Part shown: positions 32,293-40,946 of the stretch, one piece after another
How the letters are laid out: every line of letters begins with the position of its first letter
How positions within the stretch are numbered: position 1 is the first letter of the stretch
Source: Hydrogenophaga sp.
GTDB lineage: Bacteria > Pseudomonadota > Gammaproteobacteria > Burkholderiales > Burkholderiaceae_C
Direction of reading: 5' to 3'
DNA length: 64,000 bases
Assembly (NCBI GenBank): GCA_018993155.1
Contig: JAGKSX010000017.1
Location: 43,473 to 107,472 of the forward strand
Made by a program: the position numbers and the translations under genes
Notes under the pieces: generated by a model
Told to the model about the DNA's origin: nothing
The model's input: only the letters and a program-made list of their open reading frames with translations
The model's database searches: none

Positions 32293-33384
32293 ATGACCGT
32301 CGTGACGAAACACAGAAGCCCCCGCAACCGCCTGCGCGCCCTGAGCAGCGCCGCCGCCCTGGCCCTGGGCCTGATCGGCCAGGCCGGCACCGCCGCCGCC
32401 GAGGTGCTGCCGGCGATCAACCTGCAGCTCACACCGTGGACCGTGATCGCCCGCGAGAAGGGCATCTTCAAGGAAGAGTTCAGCAAGGTCGGCACCAAGG
32501 AGGTCAACCTCATCGCCTCCGGCGGTGCGGAACTGGTGGGCGCCGAAACCGGCGCCCTCAGCAAAGGCGCGATCTCGATCGCGCAGCGCATGATCTACCC
32601 GGCCACGGTGCACCGCGCCAACGGCCTGGACGGCGTCATCATCTGGGCCTCCGAGACCTCCAACCGCTACCGCGCGCCGGTGCTCGCTGCCGTGTCGAAC
32701 AAGTCGGTGAACACCCTGGCCGATCTGGACGGCAAGAAGTTCGGCAGCAGCCGCATCAGCTGCTACTGGTCTGCCCCCACCGAGGCCTTGAACTCGGTGG
32801 GCCTGCCGCTGGACACGCGCCAGACCAAGGGCCGCGTGCGCTACGAATCGATCGACAACCCCACCGTGGCGATCTCGGCGGTGATCTCCGGCGCCCTCGA
32901 TGCCACCACCACCCACCTGGCCGCGGGCAACGCCACCGGCGCCTGGCTCTCGGGCAAGCTCAAGGTGATCGGCCATGTGCCGGACGATGGCGTGTACGTG
33001 AACCACGCCGGCCGCGTCACGTACTTCGCCAAGCGCGAGTTCGTCAACAAGTACCCCGAAGCGGTGCAAGCCTTCCTCGCCTCTCGCGAACGCGCCATGG
33101 CCTGGACGCTGGACAACGTGGATGAGGCCGCCAAGATCGTCTCGCGCGAAACCCGCGTGCCGGTTGAAGTGGCCAAGTTCCAGATCACCCACCTGGGCCA
33201 ATGGGAGTTCATGGCCGGCGAGCCCAACGCGCAGCGCGCGCGCAACTCCATCAAGACCTTCATCGACTGGTACGTGAAGCAGGGCGACGACATCCTGAGC
33301 GAACGCCGGCTGACCGACGCGCAGGTCGATGCCTTCGTGGACGGCCGCTTCTTCGCGGGCGGCTCGCACTCCATCTACCGCTGA
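32293..33384 (+). CDS. Sulfonate/nitrate-type ABC importer, substrate-binding protein
   Basis: The 363-residue exported protein has a long basic signal peptide (1-36, AAA cleavage) and an SsuA/NMT1-like fold: LTPWTVIAREKGIFKEEF, LIASGGAELVGAETGALSKGAI and the hinge segment DLDGKKFGSSR. It begins the SBP-permease-ATPase operon. Placement next to organosulfur monooxygenases suggests an aliphatic sulfonate or related ligand, but nitrate or thiamine-precursor relatives share this fold. Confidence 0.82.
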   Translation: MTVVTKHRSPRNRLRALSSAAALALGLIGQAGTAAAEVLPAINLQLTPWTVIAREKGIFKEEFSKVGTKEVNLIASGGAELVGAETGALSKGAISIAQRMIYPATVHRANGLDGVIIWASETSNRYRAPVLAAVSNKSVNTLADLDGKKFGSSRISCYWSAPTEALNSVGLPLDTRQTKGRVRYESIDNPTVAISAVISGALDATTTHLAAGNATGAWLSGKLKVIGHVPDDGVYVNHAGRVTYFAKREFVNKYPEAVQAFLASRERAMAWTLDNVDEAAKIVSRETRVPVEVAKFQITHLGQWEFMAGEPNAQRARNSIKTFIDWYVKQGDDILSERRLTDAQVDAFVDGRFFAGGSHSIYR

Positions 33385-33391
33385 GCGCACC

Positions 33392-34231
33392 ATGAACACG
33401 CTGACGCAAAACCTTCCCTCCACGGCGCCAGCGTCGGAAGCTTCGTCCTTCGGGACGAAGCTCCAGCAATGGCTGGTGCCCAGCCGCGCGATCGGCTTCC
33501 TGCTGCCCGCCGGCGTGCTGCTGCTGTGGCAGACCGCCGCCAGCCTGGAATGGATCGACCCGGTCTTCCTGCCCGCCCCCATCAAGGTGGTGGAGGCCTT
33601 CTTCAAGATGCTGACGGAGCAGCGGCTGTTGTGGGACTTCGCCGTGAGCCTGTCCCTGGTCGCGCAGGGCTTCCTGTACGGCGCCTTCGCCGCGCTGGTG
33701 CTGGGCGTCGGCGCGGGCCTCTCGAAGCGCTTCGAGCAGTTCCTCTCGCCCACCTTCGACACCATCCGCCACATCCCGGGCATTGCCTGGTTTCCGCTGA
33801 TCGTGCTGTGGCTGGGCCTGGGCGCGCCGGCCAAGATCCTGGTGATCGCCAAGACGGTGTTCTTCCCCGTCTTCCTCAACACGCTGCAGGGCATCCGCAG
33901 CGTGGACAAGAGCTACATCGAGCTGGCCGAGGTGATGACGCTCACGCGCTGGCAACTGGTGCGCAAGGTCATCCTGCCCGCCGCCACGCCGACCATCATG
34001 GTTTCGCTGCGCTACGCGGCCGGCCTGGCCTGGGCGCTGGTGGTGGTGGCCGAAGGCCTGAGCGGCCTCGAAGGCCTGGGCTTCCTGATCTTCCGCGCGC
34101 AGGGCCTGCTGCTCACCGACCAGCTGCTGGTCTGCATGGTCATCATCGGCCTGGTGGGTTTCGGCATCGACCGCACCATGTATTTGCTGCAGCGCCGCGT
34201 GCTGCGCTGGAAACAAGGCTTCGAAGGCTGA
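33392..34231 (+). CDS. Sulfonate/nitrate-type ABC importer permease
   Basis: A 279-residue SsuC/TauC-like permease with about six helices. The EAA loop is YIELAEVMTLTRWQLVRKVILPAATP, and the preceding FDTIRHIPGIAWFPLIVLWLGLG segment is typical. It starts 7 bases after the binding protein. A 127-base spacer with a REP-like element separates it from the ATPase. Confidence 0.9.
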   Translation: MNTLTQNLPSTAPASEASSFGTKLQQWLVPSRAIGFLLPAGVLLLWQTAASLEWIDPVFLPAPIKVVEAFFKMLTEQRLLWDFAVSLSLVAQGFLYGAFAALVLGVGAGLSKRFEQFLSPTFDTIRHIPGIAWFPLIVLWLGLGAPAKILVIAKTVFFPVFLNTLQGIRSVDKSYIELAEVMTLTRWQLVRKVILPAATPTIMVSLRYAAGLAWALVVVAEGLSGLEGLGFLIFRAQGLLLTDQLLVCMVIIGLVGFGIDRTMYLLQRRVLRWKQGFEG

Positions 34232-34233
34232 CC

Positions 34234-34313
34234 CACCCCCGCGCCACGCCTTCGGCGTGTCACCCCCTCAAGGGGGCACCGCCAGTGGCCGGGCAAAGCC
34301 CGTTCCACGGCGG
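34234..34313. repeat. GC-rich intergenic REP-like element, copy C
   Basis: Contains CACGCCTTCGGCGTG, CACCCCCTCAAGGGGGCACC and GGCCGGGCAAAGCCCGTTCC. Its reverse complement aligns in order with copies A (16.8 kb) and B (39.9 kb). It lies inside the importer operon between permease and ATPase genes, as copy A lies inside the sulfate operon. Confidence 0.7.
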
Positions 34314-34358
34314 TAGCTAGGTCAGGCACTTCGCTTCGACAACTTTTTAGGATTTTCC

Positions 34359-35141
34359 ATGGCAGAACCCGGTCGCCTTGAAGTCAAGGCCGTTTCCAAA
34401 AGCTACTCCGTGCCAGGCCGCCCGCGCCTGGATGCGCTGGTCAATGCCAGCTTCAACGTCGAGCCCGGCGCCTTCGTGACGCTGGTCGGCCCCAGCGGCT
34501 GCGGCAAGTCCACGCTGCTGCGGCTCATCCTTGGCCTGGACAAGGACTACGAGGGCGACATCCTGCTGCACGGCGAGCGCATCGCCGGCACCAGCCTCTC
34601 GCGCGGCATCGTGTTCCAGGACCACCGCCTGCTGCCCTGGATGACGCTGGAGCAGAACATCGGCCTGGCGCTGACCAACGCCACGCTCCCGCCCGAGCAG
34701 CAGCGCCTGACCATCCAGTCGCACATCGAGCTGGTGGGGCTCAAGGGCTTCGAGAAGGCCTACCCGCACGAGCTCTCGGGCGGCATGGCGCAGCGCGGCG
34801 CGATCGCGCGCGGCCTGGTCGGTCAGCCCGAGATCCTGCTGCTCGACGAACCCCTGGGCGCGCTGGACGCGCTCACCCGCGTGCGCCTGCAGGAAGAGCT
34901 TCTGCGCATCTGGCGCGCCGAGGGCGTGACCATGATCCTGGTCACGCACGATGTGGACGAGGCCATCTTCCTGAGCGACACCGTGATCGTGATGAACGCC
35001 AACCCGGGCCGCATCGTCAGGCAGGTGAAGGTGGACCTGCCGCCGGGCCCACGCGACCGCGTGAGCCCGGCGTTCGCCGCGCTCAAGCGCGAGATCCTGG
35101 TGGCCATGGGCGAGGCGGCACCGCAACTGGCGGAGGCCTGA
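34359..35141 (+). CDS. Sulfonate/nitrate-type ABC importer ATPase
   Basis: The 260-residue ATPase has Walker [10 protein letters not shown] (about 46-54), the Q-loop [16 protein letters not shown], signature [15 protein letters not shown], Walker [12 protein letters not shown] and switch HDVDEAI. The sequence groups with SsuB/TauB/NrtD. The SGGMAQR form of the signature (usually SGGMRQR) is a minor variant. It completes the importer started at 32293. Confidence 0.92.
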   Translation: MAEPGRLEVKAVSKSYSVPGRPRLDALVNASFNVEPGAFVTLVGPSGCGKSTLLRLILGLDKDYEGDILLHGERIAGTSLSRGIVFQDHRLLPWMTLEQNIGLALTNATLPPEQQRLTIQSHIELVGLKGFEKAYPHELSGGMAQRGAIARGLVGQPEILLLDEPLGALDALTRVRLQEELLRIWRAEGVTMILVTHDVDEAIFLSDTVIVMNANPGRIVRQVKVDLPPGPRDRVSPAFAALKREILVAMGEAAPQLAEA

Positions 35142-35573
35142 GTGAGGCGCCGGTTCGCCGCCGTCGTGGCGGCCATGCCCCTGGCCCTGGGCGCGGCGGG
35201 GGCCCCGCCGTCGTCTGACCTGCCCGATCTCTCCGCCGTGCGCGCCCTGGTGTACGCCGGCGACTACACGAAGGCGGTGCAGCGGCTCACGGCGCTGAGC
35301 GAGACCGTGCAGCACGCCGAGGTCTACAACCTGCTCGGCTACAGCCTGCGTCAGCTCAAGCGCTACGCCGAGGCCGGGCATTGGTACCGCGAGGCCCTGC
35401 TGTACGACCCGGAGCACCGGCCCGCGCTGGAGTACCAGGGCGAGCTGTTCCTGGCGCTGGGCGACGTGGCCGGCGCGCGCAAGAACCTGCGTTACCTGGA
35501 GCTGCTCTGCACCGCCAAGCCCTGCGCGGAATACGAGCTGCTGAAGAAGGCGCTCGACAAGGCGGGGCGCTGA
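35142..35573 (+). CDS. Exported TPR-repeat protein
   Basis: A 143-residue protein with a signal peptide (about 1-20) and two to three tetratricopeptide repeats (YNLLGYSLRQLKRYAEAGHWYREALLYDP and the following unit). The GTG at 35142 begins immediately after the ATPase stop, so translation is coupled. The last 82 bases overlap the convergent flavoprotein gene, unusually long for two real genes. It probably scaffolds protein contacts in the periplasm. Confidence 0.72.
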   Translation: MRRRFAAVVAAMPLALGAAGAPPSSDLPDLSAVRALVYAGDYTKAVQRLTALSETVQHAEVYNLLGYSLRQLKRYAEAGHWYREALLYDPEHRPALEYQGELFLALGDVAGARKNLRYLELLCTAKPCAEYELLKKALDKAGR

Positions 35574-37015
35574 AGCGCCTCGTACACGTCCGGCAGCATG
35601 CGGTGGATCTGCGCCGCGATGAACATCGCCCCGCCCGGGTCGCCGAAGGTGCCCAGCGTGGGCGGGCCGATCAGGCGGATGCGCGACAGCGCCTGGCCTT
35701 CGCTGTCGATCACGCGGCAGTTCGCATCCACCGCATAGCCGATGCCGCAGGCATCCGGGCGCAGCGTGCCGTGCGACACCAGGGCCTGCAGCAAGGGGTT
35801 GCCGGCGGTGCGCGCGGCGGCGTCCAGCCCGGTGCAGTTCACCACCACGTCGAAGGTCTCGGTGCGTGGCGTGCCACCGCCCGAAGGCTGCAGCACGGCG
35901 TCGATGCGGTGCGTGCCTGCCTGCGCCGCCAGGGAGCGCAGCCGCGCCGCCACATGCACCACCCGGCCGGCGGCCAGGGCCTCGCGGTTGATCGCCGCCG
36001 TCTGCGGTGGCGAGCGGAAGCGGTGCACGTCGTACCAGGGGCGCACGCTGCGCAGGAAGCGGCGCTGCTGCGCCGGCGGCAGGGTGGGCCAGAGTTGCCA
36101 CACGGCGTCGCGCAACTCGTCGAAGGGCACATTCCAGCTCTCGCCGCGCGCCACGGTCTCGCGGATGCGCGCACGCAAGGTCTTGATCCAGGTGCGCAGT
36201 TCGGGCTTCACCTCGGTGAGGAAAGCGGGCGCGGGGCCGAGCAGCCGGTCCAGGTTCTGGCGGCCCACCGGGTGGGCCACCACGCCGCTGGCCAGCGGCT
36301 GCGGGCGAGGGTGCAGGCCCCGGCGCGAGACCACCGTGACGCCACCCGCGTGGCCTTGCCGCTGCAGCGTGGAGACCACGTCCAGCGAGGTCAGGCCGCT
36401 GCCTATGACGAGCACGCGCGCCTCGCGCGGAATGCCCAGCAGCCGCGCCGTCACCAGCGGGTTCTCGATCACGCCCGGGTGTCGGGCCAGCGCCGGGTCC
36501 AGCGGGGCCTGCAGGCGCGGCTCGGCGTTGCCGGTGGCCAGCACCAGCAGGTCGGCCGCCAGCGTCTGGCCGTGTTCGGTGACCGTGGTGACCTCGCCGT
36601 CGGCCTCCCAGGCGTGCACCGCGCGGTCCTGCAGCGTGCGGATGGTCGAGCCCGTGGCCGCCCAGCTCGCGTGGCTGCGCACCATGGCTTCGAGGTAGGC
36701 ACCGAGCACCGCGCGGCGCACGAAGGCCGTGCCATTGGCCTGCACGGCCTGCGGGTCGGCCTCGAACACGCCGTGCGCTTCGCACCAGCGCGTGAAATGT
36801 TCGCCGTCGACGGGATCGACCGCATGCACCCAGGTCGGGCCGTTGAGGCGGTGGTCGGGGTCGTGCGTGGCGTAGGCCAGGCCGGGGCCGACGCGGTCGC
36901 GCGATTCGATCAGCGTGATGGCCAGCGGCACCGGGCTGTGGCGCACCAGCTGCACGGCCGCGCTCACGCCGGAGAAGCCACCGCCGACGATGGTGACGCG
37001 GCGCGGCGCGCTCAT
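35492..37015 (-). CDS. FAD/NAD(P)-binding protein (NAD_binding_9 type)
   Basis: The 507-residue flavoprotein starts with RRVTIVGGGFSGVSAAVQL (FAD site) and has a second dinucleotide motif VLVIGSGLTSLDVV near residue 205. LLVLATGNAEP and VVNCTGLDAAAR are conserved family segments. It resembles FAD-dependent oxidoreductases of the HpaC/CzcO-like NAD_binding_9 group; the substrate is unknown. The start overlaps the ABC permease stop (ATGA). The last ~27 codons overlap the TPR gene and may be an extension past an original stop. Confidence 0.85.
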   Translation of the reverse strand: MSAPRRVTIVGGGFSGVSAAVQLVRHSPVPLAITLIESRDRVGPGLAYATHDPDHRLNGPTWVHAVDPVDGEHFTRWCEAHGVFEADPQAVQANGTAFVRRAVLGAYLEAMVRSHASWAATGSTIRTLQDRAVHAWEADGEVTTVTEHGQTLAADLLVLATGNAEPRLQAPLDPALARHPGVIENPLVTARLLGIPREARVLVIGSGLTSLDVVSTLQRQGHAGGVTVVSRRGLHPRPQPLASGVVAHPVGRQNLDRLLGPAPAFLTEVKPELRTWIKTLRARIRETVARGESWNVPFDELRDAVWQLWPTLPPAQQRRFLRSVRPWYDVHRFRSPPQTAAINREALAAGRVVHVAARLRSLAAQAGTHRIDAVLQPSGGGTPRTETFDVVVNCTGLDAAARTAGNPLLQALVSHGTLRPDACGIGYAVDANCRVIDSEGQALSRIRLIGPPTLGTFGDPGGAMFIAAQIHRMLPDVYEALQRPALSSAFFSSSYSAQGLAVQSSSR

Positions 37016-37887
37016 CGCGCCACGCCCCAGCGTCGGATGGTGAGTTTTTCGACCGTCTGGAACACCACGCTCTCCACCAGCAGGCCGATGAGGATCACCG
37101 TGACCAGCCCGGCGAACACCTTGTCGGTGTAGAGCTCGTTGCGGTTCTGGAAGATGTACCAGCCCAATCCTCCCTTGCCGGAGGAAGCGCCGAACACCAG
37201 CTCGGCGGCGATCAGCGTGCGCCAGGCAAAGGCCCAGCCGATCTTCAGGCCCGAGAGGATGGCTGGCAGGGCCGAGGGCACCAGGATCAGCAGCACGTAG
37301 CGCACGCCGCGCAGGCCGTAGTTGCGCCCGGCCATGCGCAGGGTGTCGGGCACGGCCTGGAAGCCCGCGAAGGTGGCCAGGGCCAGCGGCCACAGCACGG
37401 AGTGCACCAGCACGAAGACCAGGCTGCCGTTGCCCAGACCGAACCACAGCAGCGCCAGCGGCAGCAGTGCGATCGCCGGCAGCGGGTTGAACATGGACGT
37501 GAGCGTGGCCAGCAGGTCGCGCCCGATCTGGGTGGACACGGCCAGTGTGGTGAGCACGAAGGCCGCCACGATGCCCAGCAGGTAGCCCTGCAGCAGCACG
37601 GCGAGTGACGCGCGGGCGCGCAGCAGCAGCTCGCCGCCCGCGATGCCGTCGACGAAGGCATGCGCGGTCTGCCCGAAGGTGGGCAGCAGCAGGTCGTTGT
37701 CCTGCCAGCGCGCGAGCACTTCCCACAGCAACGCCAGCGCGAGCAGGATCAGGGTCTTTCGCACCCAGGCCTGTTGCCACACGCGGCGCTGCCAGGGCAG
37801 GGGGCGCTCGGCCGGGGTGTCGCCCAGCGCGGGCAGCGGGTATTCGGCCTCGGGCCGGATCGGGGGCAGGGCGTCGGCCAGGCTCAT
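37012..37887 (-). CDS. Taurine/sulfonate-type ABC importer permease
   Basis: A 291-residue TauC/SsuC-like permease with about six helices. The EAA-type loop (TLRMAGRNYGLRGVRYVLLILVPSALP) contacts the ATPase. Overlaps of 4 bases with both neighbours show coupled translation. It belongs to the second importer of the region, transcribed as SBP-ATPase-permease-flavoprotein. Confidence 0.9.
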   Translation of the reverse strand: MSLADALPPIRPEAEYPLPALGDTPAERPLPWQRRVWQQAWVRKTLILLALALLWEVLARWQDNDLLLPTFGQTAHAFVDGIAGGELLLRARASLAVLLQGYLLGIVAAFVLTTLAVSTQIGRDLLATLTSMFNPLPAIALLPLALLWFGLGNGSLVFVLVHSVLWPLALATFAGFQAVPDTLRMAGRNYGLRGVRYVLLILVPSALPAILSGLKIGWAFAWRTLIAAELVFGASSGKGGLGWYIFQNRNELYTDKVFAGLVTVILIGLLVESVVFQTVEKLTIRRWGVAR

Positions 37888-38780
37888 AGGTGGGGGGTCT
37901 CGGGCCCGAACAGCAGGCCGTGGATGCGTTGGGCGGCGGCCTGGAAGGCGGTGCCGCCGCTGCTGCCCAGGCCGAATTCGTGCGCCTGGATCTCGGCGCG
38001 CAGGCGGCCCGGGTGCGGCGAGAGCACGCCGATGCGGCTGCCGACCACCAGCGCTTCTTCGATGGAGTGCGTGACGAACAGCAGCGTGAAGCGCACCGTC
38101 TCCCACAGGGCGAGCAATTCTTCCTGCATGCGCCGGCGCGTGAGGGCGTCCAGCGAGGCGAAGGGCTCGTCCATCAGCAGCACGCGCGGCTGCATGGCCA
38201 GGGCGCGCGCGATCGCCACGCGCTGCTTCATGCCACCCGAGAGCTGGTGCGGGTAGGCGTTGGCGAAACCGGCCAGGCCCACCTGTTCGAGCACCGCGTG
38301 CGCGCGCTCCAGCGCCTCGGCGCGGGCCAGGCGCCCGGTGGCGCGCAGCGGGAACATCACATTGCCCAGCACCGTCTTCCAGGGCGGCAACTGGTCGAAT
38401 TCCTGGAACACCACGATGCGGTCCGGCCCCGGGTCCGTGATGGCCTGGCCGTCGAGCCGGATCTGGCCCTCGCGCGGTGCGATGAAACCGGCCGCCGCCT
38501 TCAGCAGCGTGCTCTTGCCGCAGCCCGAAGGCCCCAGCAGCACATAGCGCTCGGCCTCGAACACCGACAGGCTCACGCGGTGCGTGGCGCGCACCACCTG
38601 CCGGTCGGTGGCGTACTCCAGCGAAACACTGTCGAAGTCCAGCAGCGGCCGGGGCAGGGCGGCCGTGGGCAGCTTCTCGGGGCCGAACACGGCGCCGCCT
38701 TCCTGCTCGCGCGTGGCGCGCAGCAGGTCCTGCATCGGCGTGCCGATGGCGTGGCGCTGCAGGACGTGGGCCGCGTTCAT
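37884..38780 (-). CDS. Taurine/sulfonate-type ABC importer ATPase
   Basis: A 298-residue ATPase with Walker [12 protein letters not shown] (about 81-91), Q-loop VVFQEFDQLPPWKTV, signature LSGGMKQRVAIARAL, Walker B LLMDEPFASLD and switch HSIEEAL. An N-terminal extension of about 45 residues precedes the ABC domain, longer than in TauB/SsuB. It is the partner of the permease and binding protein on either side. Confidence 0.91.
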   Translation of the reverse strand: MNAAHVLQRHAIGTPMQDLLRATREQEGGAVFGPEKLPTAALPRPLLDFDSVSLEYATDRQVVRATHRVSLSVFEAERYVLLGPSGCGKSTLLKAAAGFIAPREGQIRLDGQAITDPGPDRIVVFQEFDQLPPWKTVLGNVMFPLRATGRLARAEALERAHAVLEQVGLAGFANAYPHQLSGGMKQRVAIARALAMQPRVLLMDEPFASLDALTRRRMQEELLALWETVRFTLLFVTHSIEEALVVGSRIGVLSPHPGRLRAEIQAHEFGLGSSGGTAFQAAAQRIHGLLFGPETPHL

Positions 38781-38781
38781 G

Positions 38782-39801
38782 TCAGTTCGCCGCCGCACTG
38801 TGCGGATCGTCGAAGAAGTAGTCCTTCGCCGAGGCGGGCTTGTTCTTGATCGCGCCGATGCCGTGCATGAAGGTCGCGAGCTTGAAGGTGTTCTGCGGCG
38901 CGAGCTTGAACTGCACTTCGGGGTTCCTGATGATGGAAAGCAGCAACTGGCGGTCGATCGCGCCCTGGCCGGTGCGCAGGTAGATGTCGGCCGCACCCTC
39001 AGGGTTGGCGGTGATGTACTGCGCGGCTTCCTGCAGCGCGGCGGTGAAGGCGCGGTAGGTCTTGGGATTGTCGTTGCGGAATTTTTCGGTGGCGTACAGC
39101 ACCGTGGCCGAGGAGGGGCCGCCGAGCACGTCGTAGCTGTTGAGCACGATGCGCGCGTTCGGGTTGCCCACCAGCGCCTGGTTCTGGAACGGCGGGTTGC
39201 CGAAGTGCGCCGTGATCTCGGTGCCGCCCTTGATGATGGCGGCCGTCGCGTCCGGGTGGGGCACGGCCACCTGCAGCTTGTCGAGCTTGTTGTACTGGTC
39301 GTTGCCCCAGCGCTGGGCCGAGGCCAGCTGCAGCACGCGCGACTGCACCGACACGCCCACGGCGGGCAGGGCGATGCGGTCCTTGTCGCTGAAGTCGGCA
39401 ATCGTCTTCACGGCCGGGTTGTTGCTCACCAGGTAGTACGGGAAGTTGCCCAGCGAGGCCACGCCGCGCACGTTCTGCTTGTCCTTGGTGCGGTCCCAGA
39501 TGGTCAGCAGCGGGCCCACGCCCGCGCCGGCGATGTCGATCTGGCCCGAGAGCAGCGCGTCGTTCACCGCGCTGCCGCCCGAGAGGCGCACGAACTCCAC
39601 CTTCACGTCCAGGCCGGCGGCCTTGCCGTGTTTCTCGATCAGCTTCTGGTCTTCCGCCACGTTGAGCAGCAGGTAGACCACGCCGAACTGCTGGGCGATG
39701 CGGATCTGGCCTTCGGCGTGGGCGGCCAGCGGCGCGGCCAGCAGGGCCGAGGCCGAGAGCAGGGAGGCCAGCAGGCCTTGAACGAAAGGGCGTTTTTTCA
39801 T
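38782..39801 (-). CDS. Taurine/sulfonate-type ABC importer, substrate-binding protein
   Basis: The 339-residue exported protein (signal peptide 1-29, AHA cleavage) has the NMT1/SsuA fold: QIRIAQQFGVVYLLLNVAEDQKLIEKHG, VEFVRLSGGSAVNDALLSGQIDIAGAG (first and last parts) and a C-terminal FKLATFMHGIG. It starts the importer operon next to a TauD-type dioxygenase, so a sulfonate ligand is likely. The spacer to the dioxygenase holds a REP-like repeat. Confidence 0.85.
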   Translation of the reverse strand: MKKRPFVQGLLASLLSASALLAAPLAAHAEGQIRIAQQFGVVYLLLNVAEDQKLIEKHGKAAGLDVKVEFVRLSGGSAVNDALLSGQIDIAGAGVGPLLTIWDRTKDKQNVRGVASLGNFPYYLVSNNPAVKTIADFSDKDRIALPAVGVSVQSRVLQLASAQRWGNDQYNKLDKLQVAVPHPDATAAIIKGGTEITAHFGNPPFQNQALVGNPNARIVLNSYDVLGGPSSATVLYATEKFRNDNPKTYRAFTAALQEAAQYITANPEGAADIYLRTGQGAIDRQLLLSIIRNPEVQFKLAPQNTFKLATFMHGIGAIKNKPASAKDYFFDDPHSAAAN

Positions 39802-39860
39802 GGTGTTCGCGTTGAGAAAGGAGGCATGGAATGGAGGGGGAGTTCGTCCAGAAATGCCGC

Positions 39861-39926
39861 GGAACTGGCTTTGCCAGGCCGCAGGCATTGCCCCCTGGAG
39901 GGGGACGCGCGAAGCGCGGCAGGGGT
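39861..39926. repeat. GC-rich intergenic REP-like element, copy B
   Basis: GGAACTGGCTTTGCCAGGCC, then CCCCCTGGAGGGGG, then ACGCGCGAAGCGCGGCAGGGG, in the same order and spacing as copy A at 16813-16881. It lies between the dioxygenase and binding-protein genes of one strand. Confidence 0.75.
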
Positions 39927-39934
39927 GTTCATTT

Positions 39935-40816
39935 CTAGAACGGCACGTGGCCTTCGATCGTGGTGCGGAACAGGCGGCGGCGCTGATCGGGCGGACAACC
40001 CGCGGCCAGGTGCAGCACCGAGCGGTTGTCCCAGAACACCATGTCGCCTGGCAGCCAGCGGTGGCGGTAGATGTAGCGTTCCTGCGTGCTGTGGGCGTAC
40101 AGGGCCTGCAGCAGCGCCTCGCTGTCGCCGTCGGGCAGGCCGACCACGCGGGTGGTGAAGTGTTCGCTGACGAACAGCGCCTGGCGGCCGGTTTCCGGGT
40201 GCGTGCGCACGATCGGGTGGCTCACGGTGGGCACGGCGGCGATCTGCTCGGGCGAGAGGTTGGGCCGCCAGGGGCTGCGGCGCTGCAGCTCGGCGTACAC
40301 CTTGAGGTAGCTGTGCTCGGCGCGCTCGCCCTGCACCGCGCTGCGCAGCCGCTCGGGCAGTTCGTCCCAGGCCAGGTGCTGGTTGGCGAACAGCGTGTCA
40401 CCGCCCTCGGCGGGCAGTTCCTGCGCGTGCAGGAAGGAGCCCAGGCTGGGCCGCTCCTTGTACGACAGGTCCGAGTGCCAGAACACCCCCGCATCGCCCA
40501 GGCCGATGGGTTTGCCGTTCTCCACGATGTTGCTGACGATCAGCACCTCGGGCTGTTCCGGGTGGGCGAACTGGTGCAGCACATGGCGCTGCAGCGGGCC
40601 CCAGCGCGCGCTGAAGGCGACCTGTTGCGCGGGGGTGATGCGCTGGTCGCGGAACACCAGCACGTGGTGCCTGAGGTGCGCGCGGTGCAGGCGGGCGAAG
40701 TCGTCGTCGGACAGGGGCTCGGCGAGGTCCAGGCCCAGCACCTCGGCGCCGAGCGCGTCGCTCAGCGGTTGGATGTGAAAGTCCTGCCGCACGGGGGGAA
40801 GCTCTACAAGAATCAT
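39935..40816 (-). CDS. TauD/TfdA-family Fe(II)/2-oxoglutarate dioxygenase
   Basis: The 293-residue enzyme has the facial triad: H114 and D116 in VFWHSDLSY, and H269 in RSVLHLAAG, with the 2-oxoglutarate-binding arginine in RRLFRTTI. Family members hydroxylate taurine, alkyl sulfates or sulfonates to release sulfite or sulfate. The neighbouring sulfonate-type importer supports such a role, but TfdA-like substrates cannot be excluded. It is first gene of its strand run; motif GATATGCGG lies about 57 bases upstream. Confidence 0.9.
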   Translation of the reverse strand: MILVELPPVRQDFHIQPLSDALGAEVLGLDLAEPLSDDDFARLHRAHLRHHVLVFRDQRITPAQQVAFSARWGPLQRHVLHQFAHPEQPEVLIVSNIVENGKPIGLGDAGVFWHSDLSYKERPSLGSFLHAQELPAEGGDTLFANQHLAWDELPERLRSAVQGERAEHSYLKVYAELQRRSPWRPNLSPEQIAAVPTVSHPIVRTHPETGRQALFVSEHFTTRVVGLPDGDSEALLQALYAHSTQERYIYRHRWLPGDMVFWDNRSVLHLAAGCPPDQRRRLFRTTIEGHVPF

Positions 40817-40871
40817 GGTCCGCCCATGCTAGGCAGCCCGTCGCGCGCAGGGAACGATCCTTATCGAGCAG

Positions 40872-40894
40872 CGATATGCGGAAAACGGATATCG
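40872..40894 (-). promoter_or_regulatory. Candidate operator upstream of the TauD-type gene
   Basis: CGATATGCGG (40872-40881) and CGGATATCG (40886-40894) form an inverted repeat with one mismatch around a short A-run. GATATGCGG and AAAACGG are the same words as in the sites at 28.8 and 32.2 kb, but in different order. The regulator is unknown; a sulfur-limitation activator is inferred. Confidence 0.45.
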
Positions 40895-40946
40895 GCGCAC
40901 GGTGGAGGAAAAAACCGTCGCCGCCCGGTGAATCTGACAGACGTTT

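Noticed and set aside
35381-37132. 583-codon plus-strand frame opposite the flavoprotein gene
   Set aside because: Antisense shadow of a gene with clear FAD and NAD motifs; no domain of its own.
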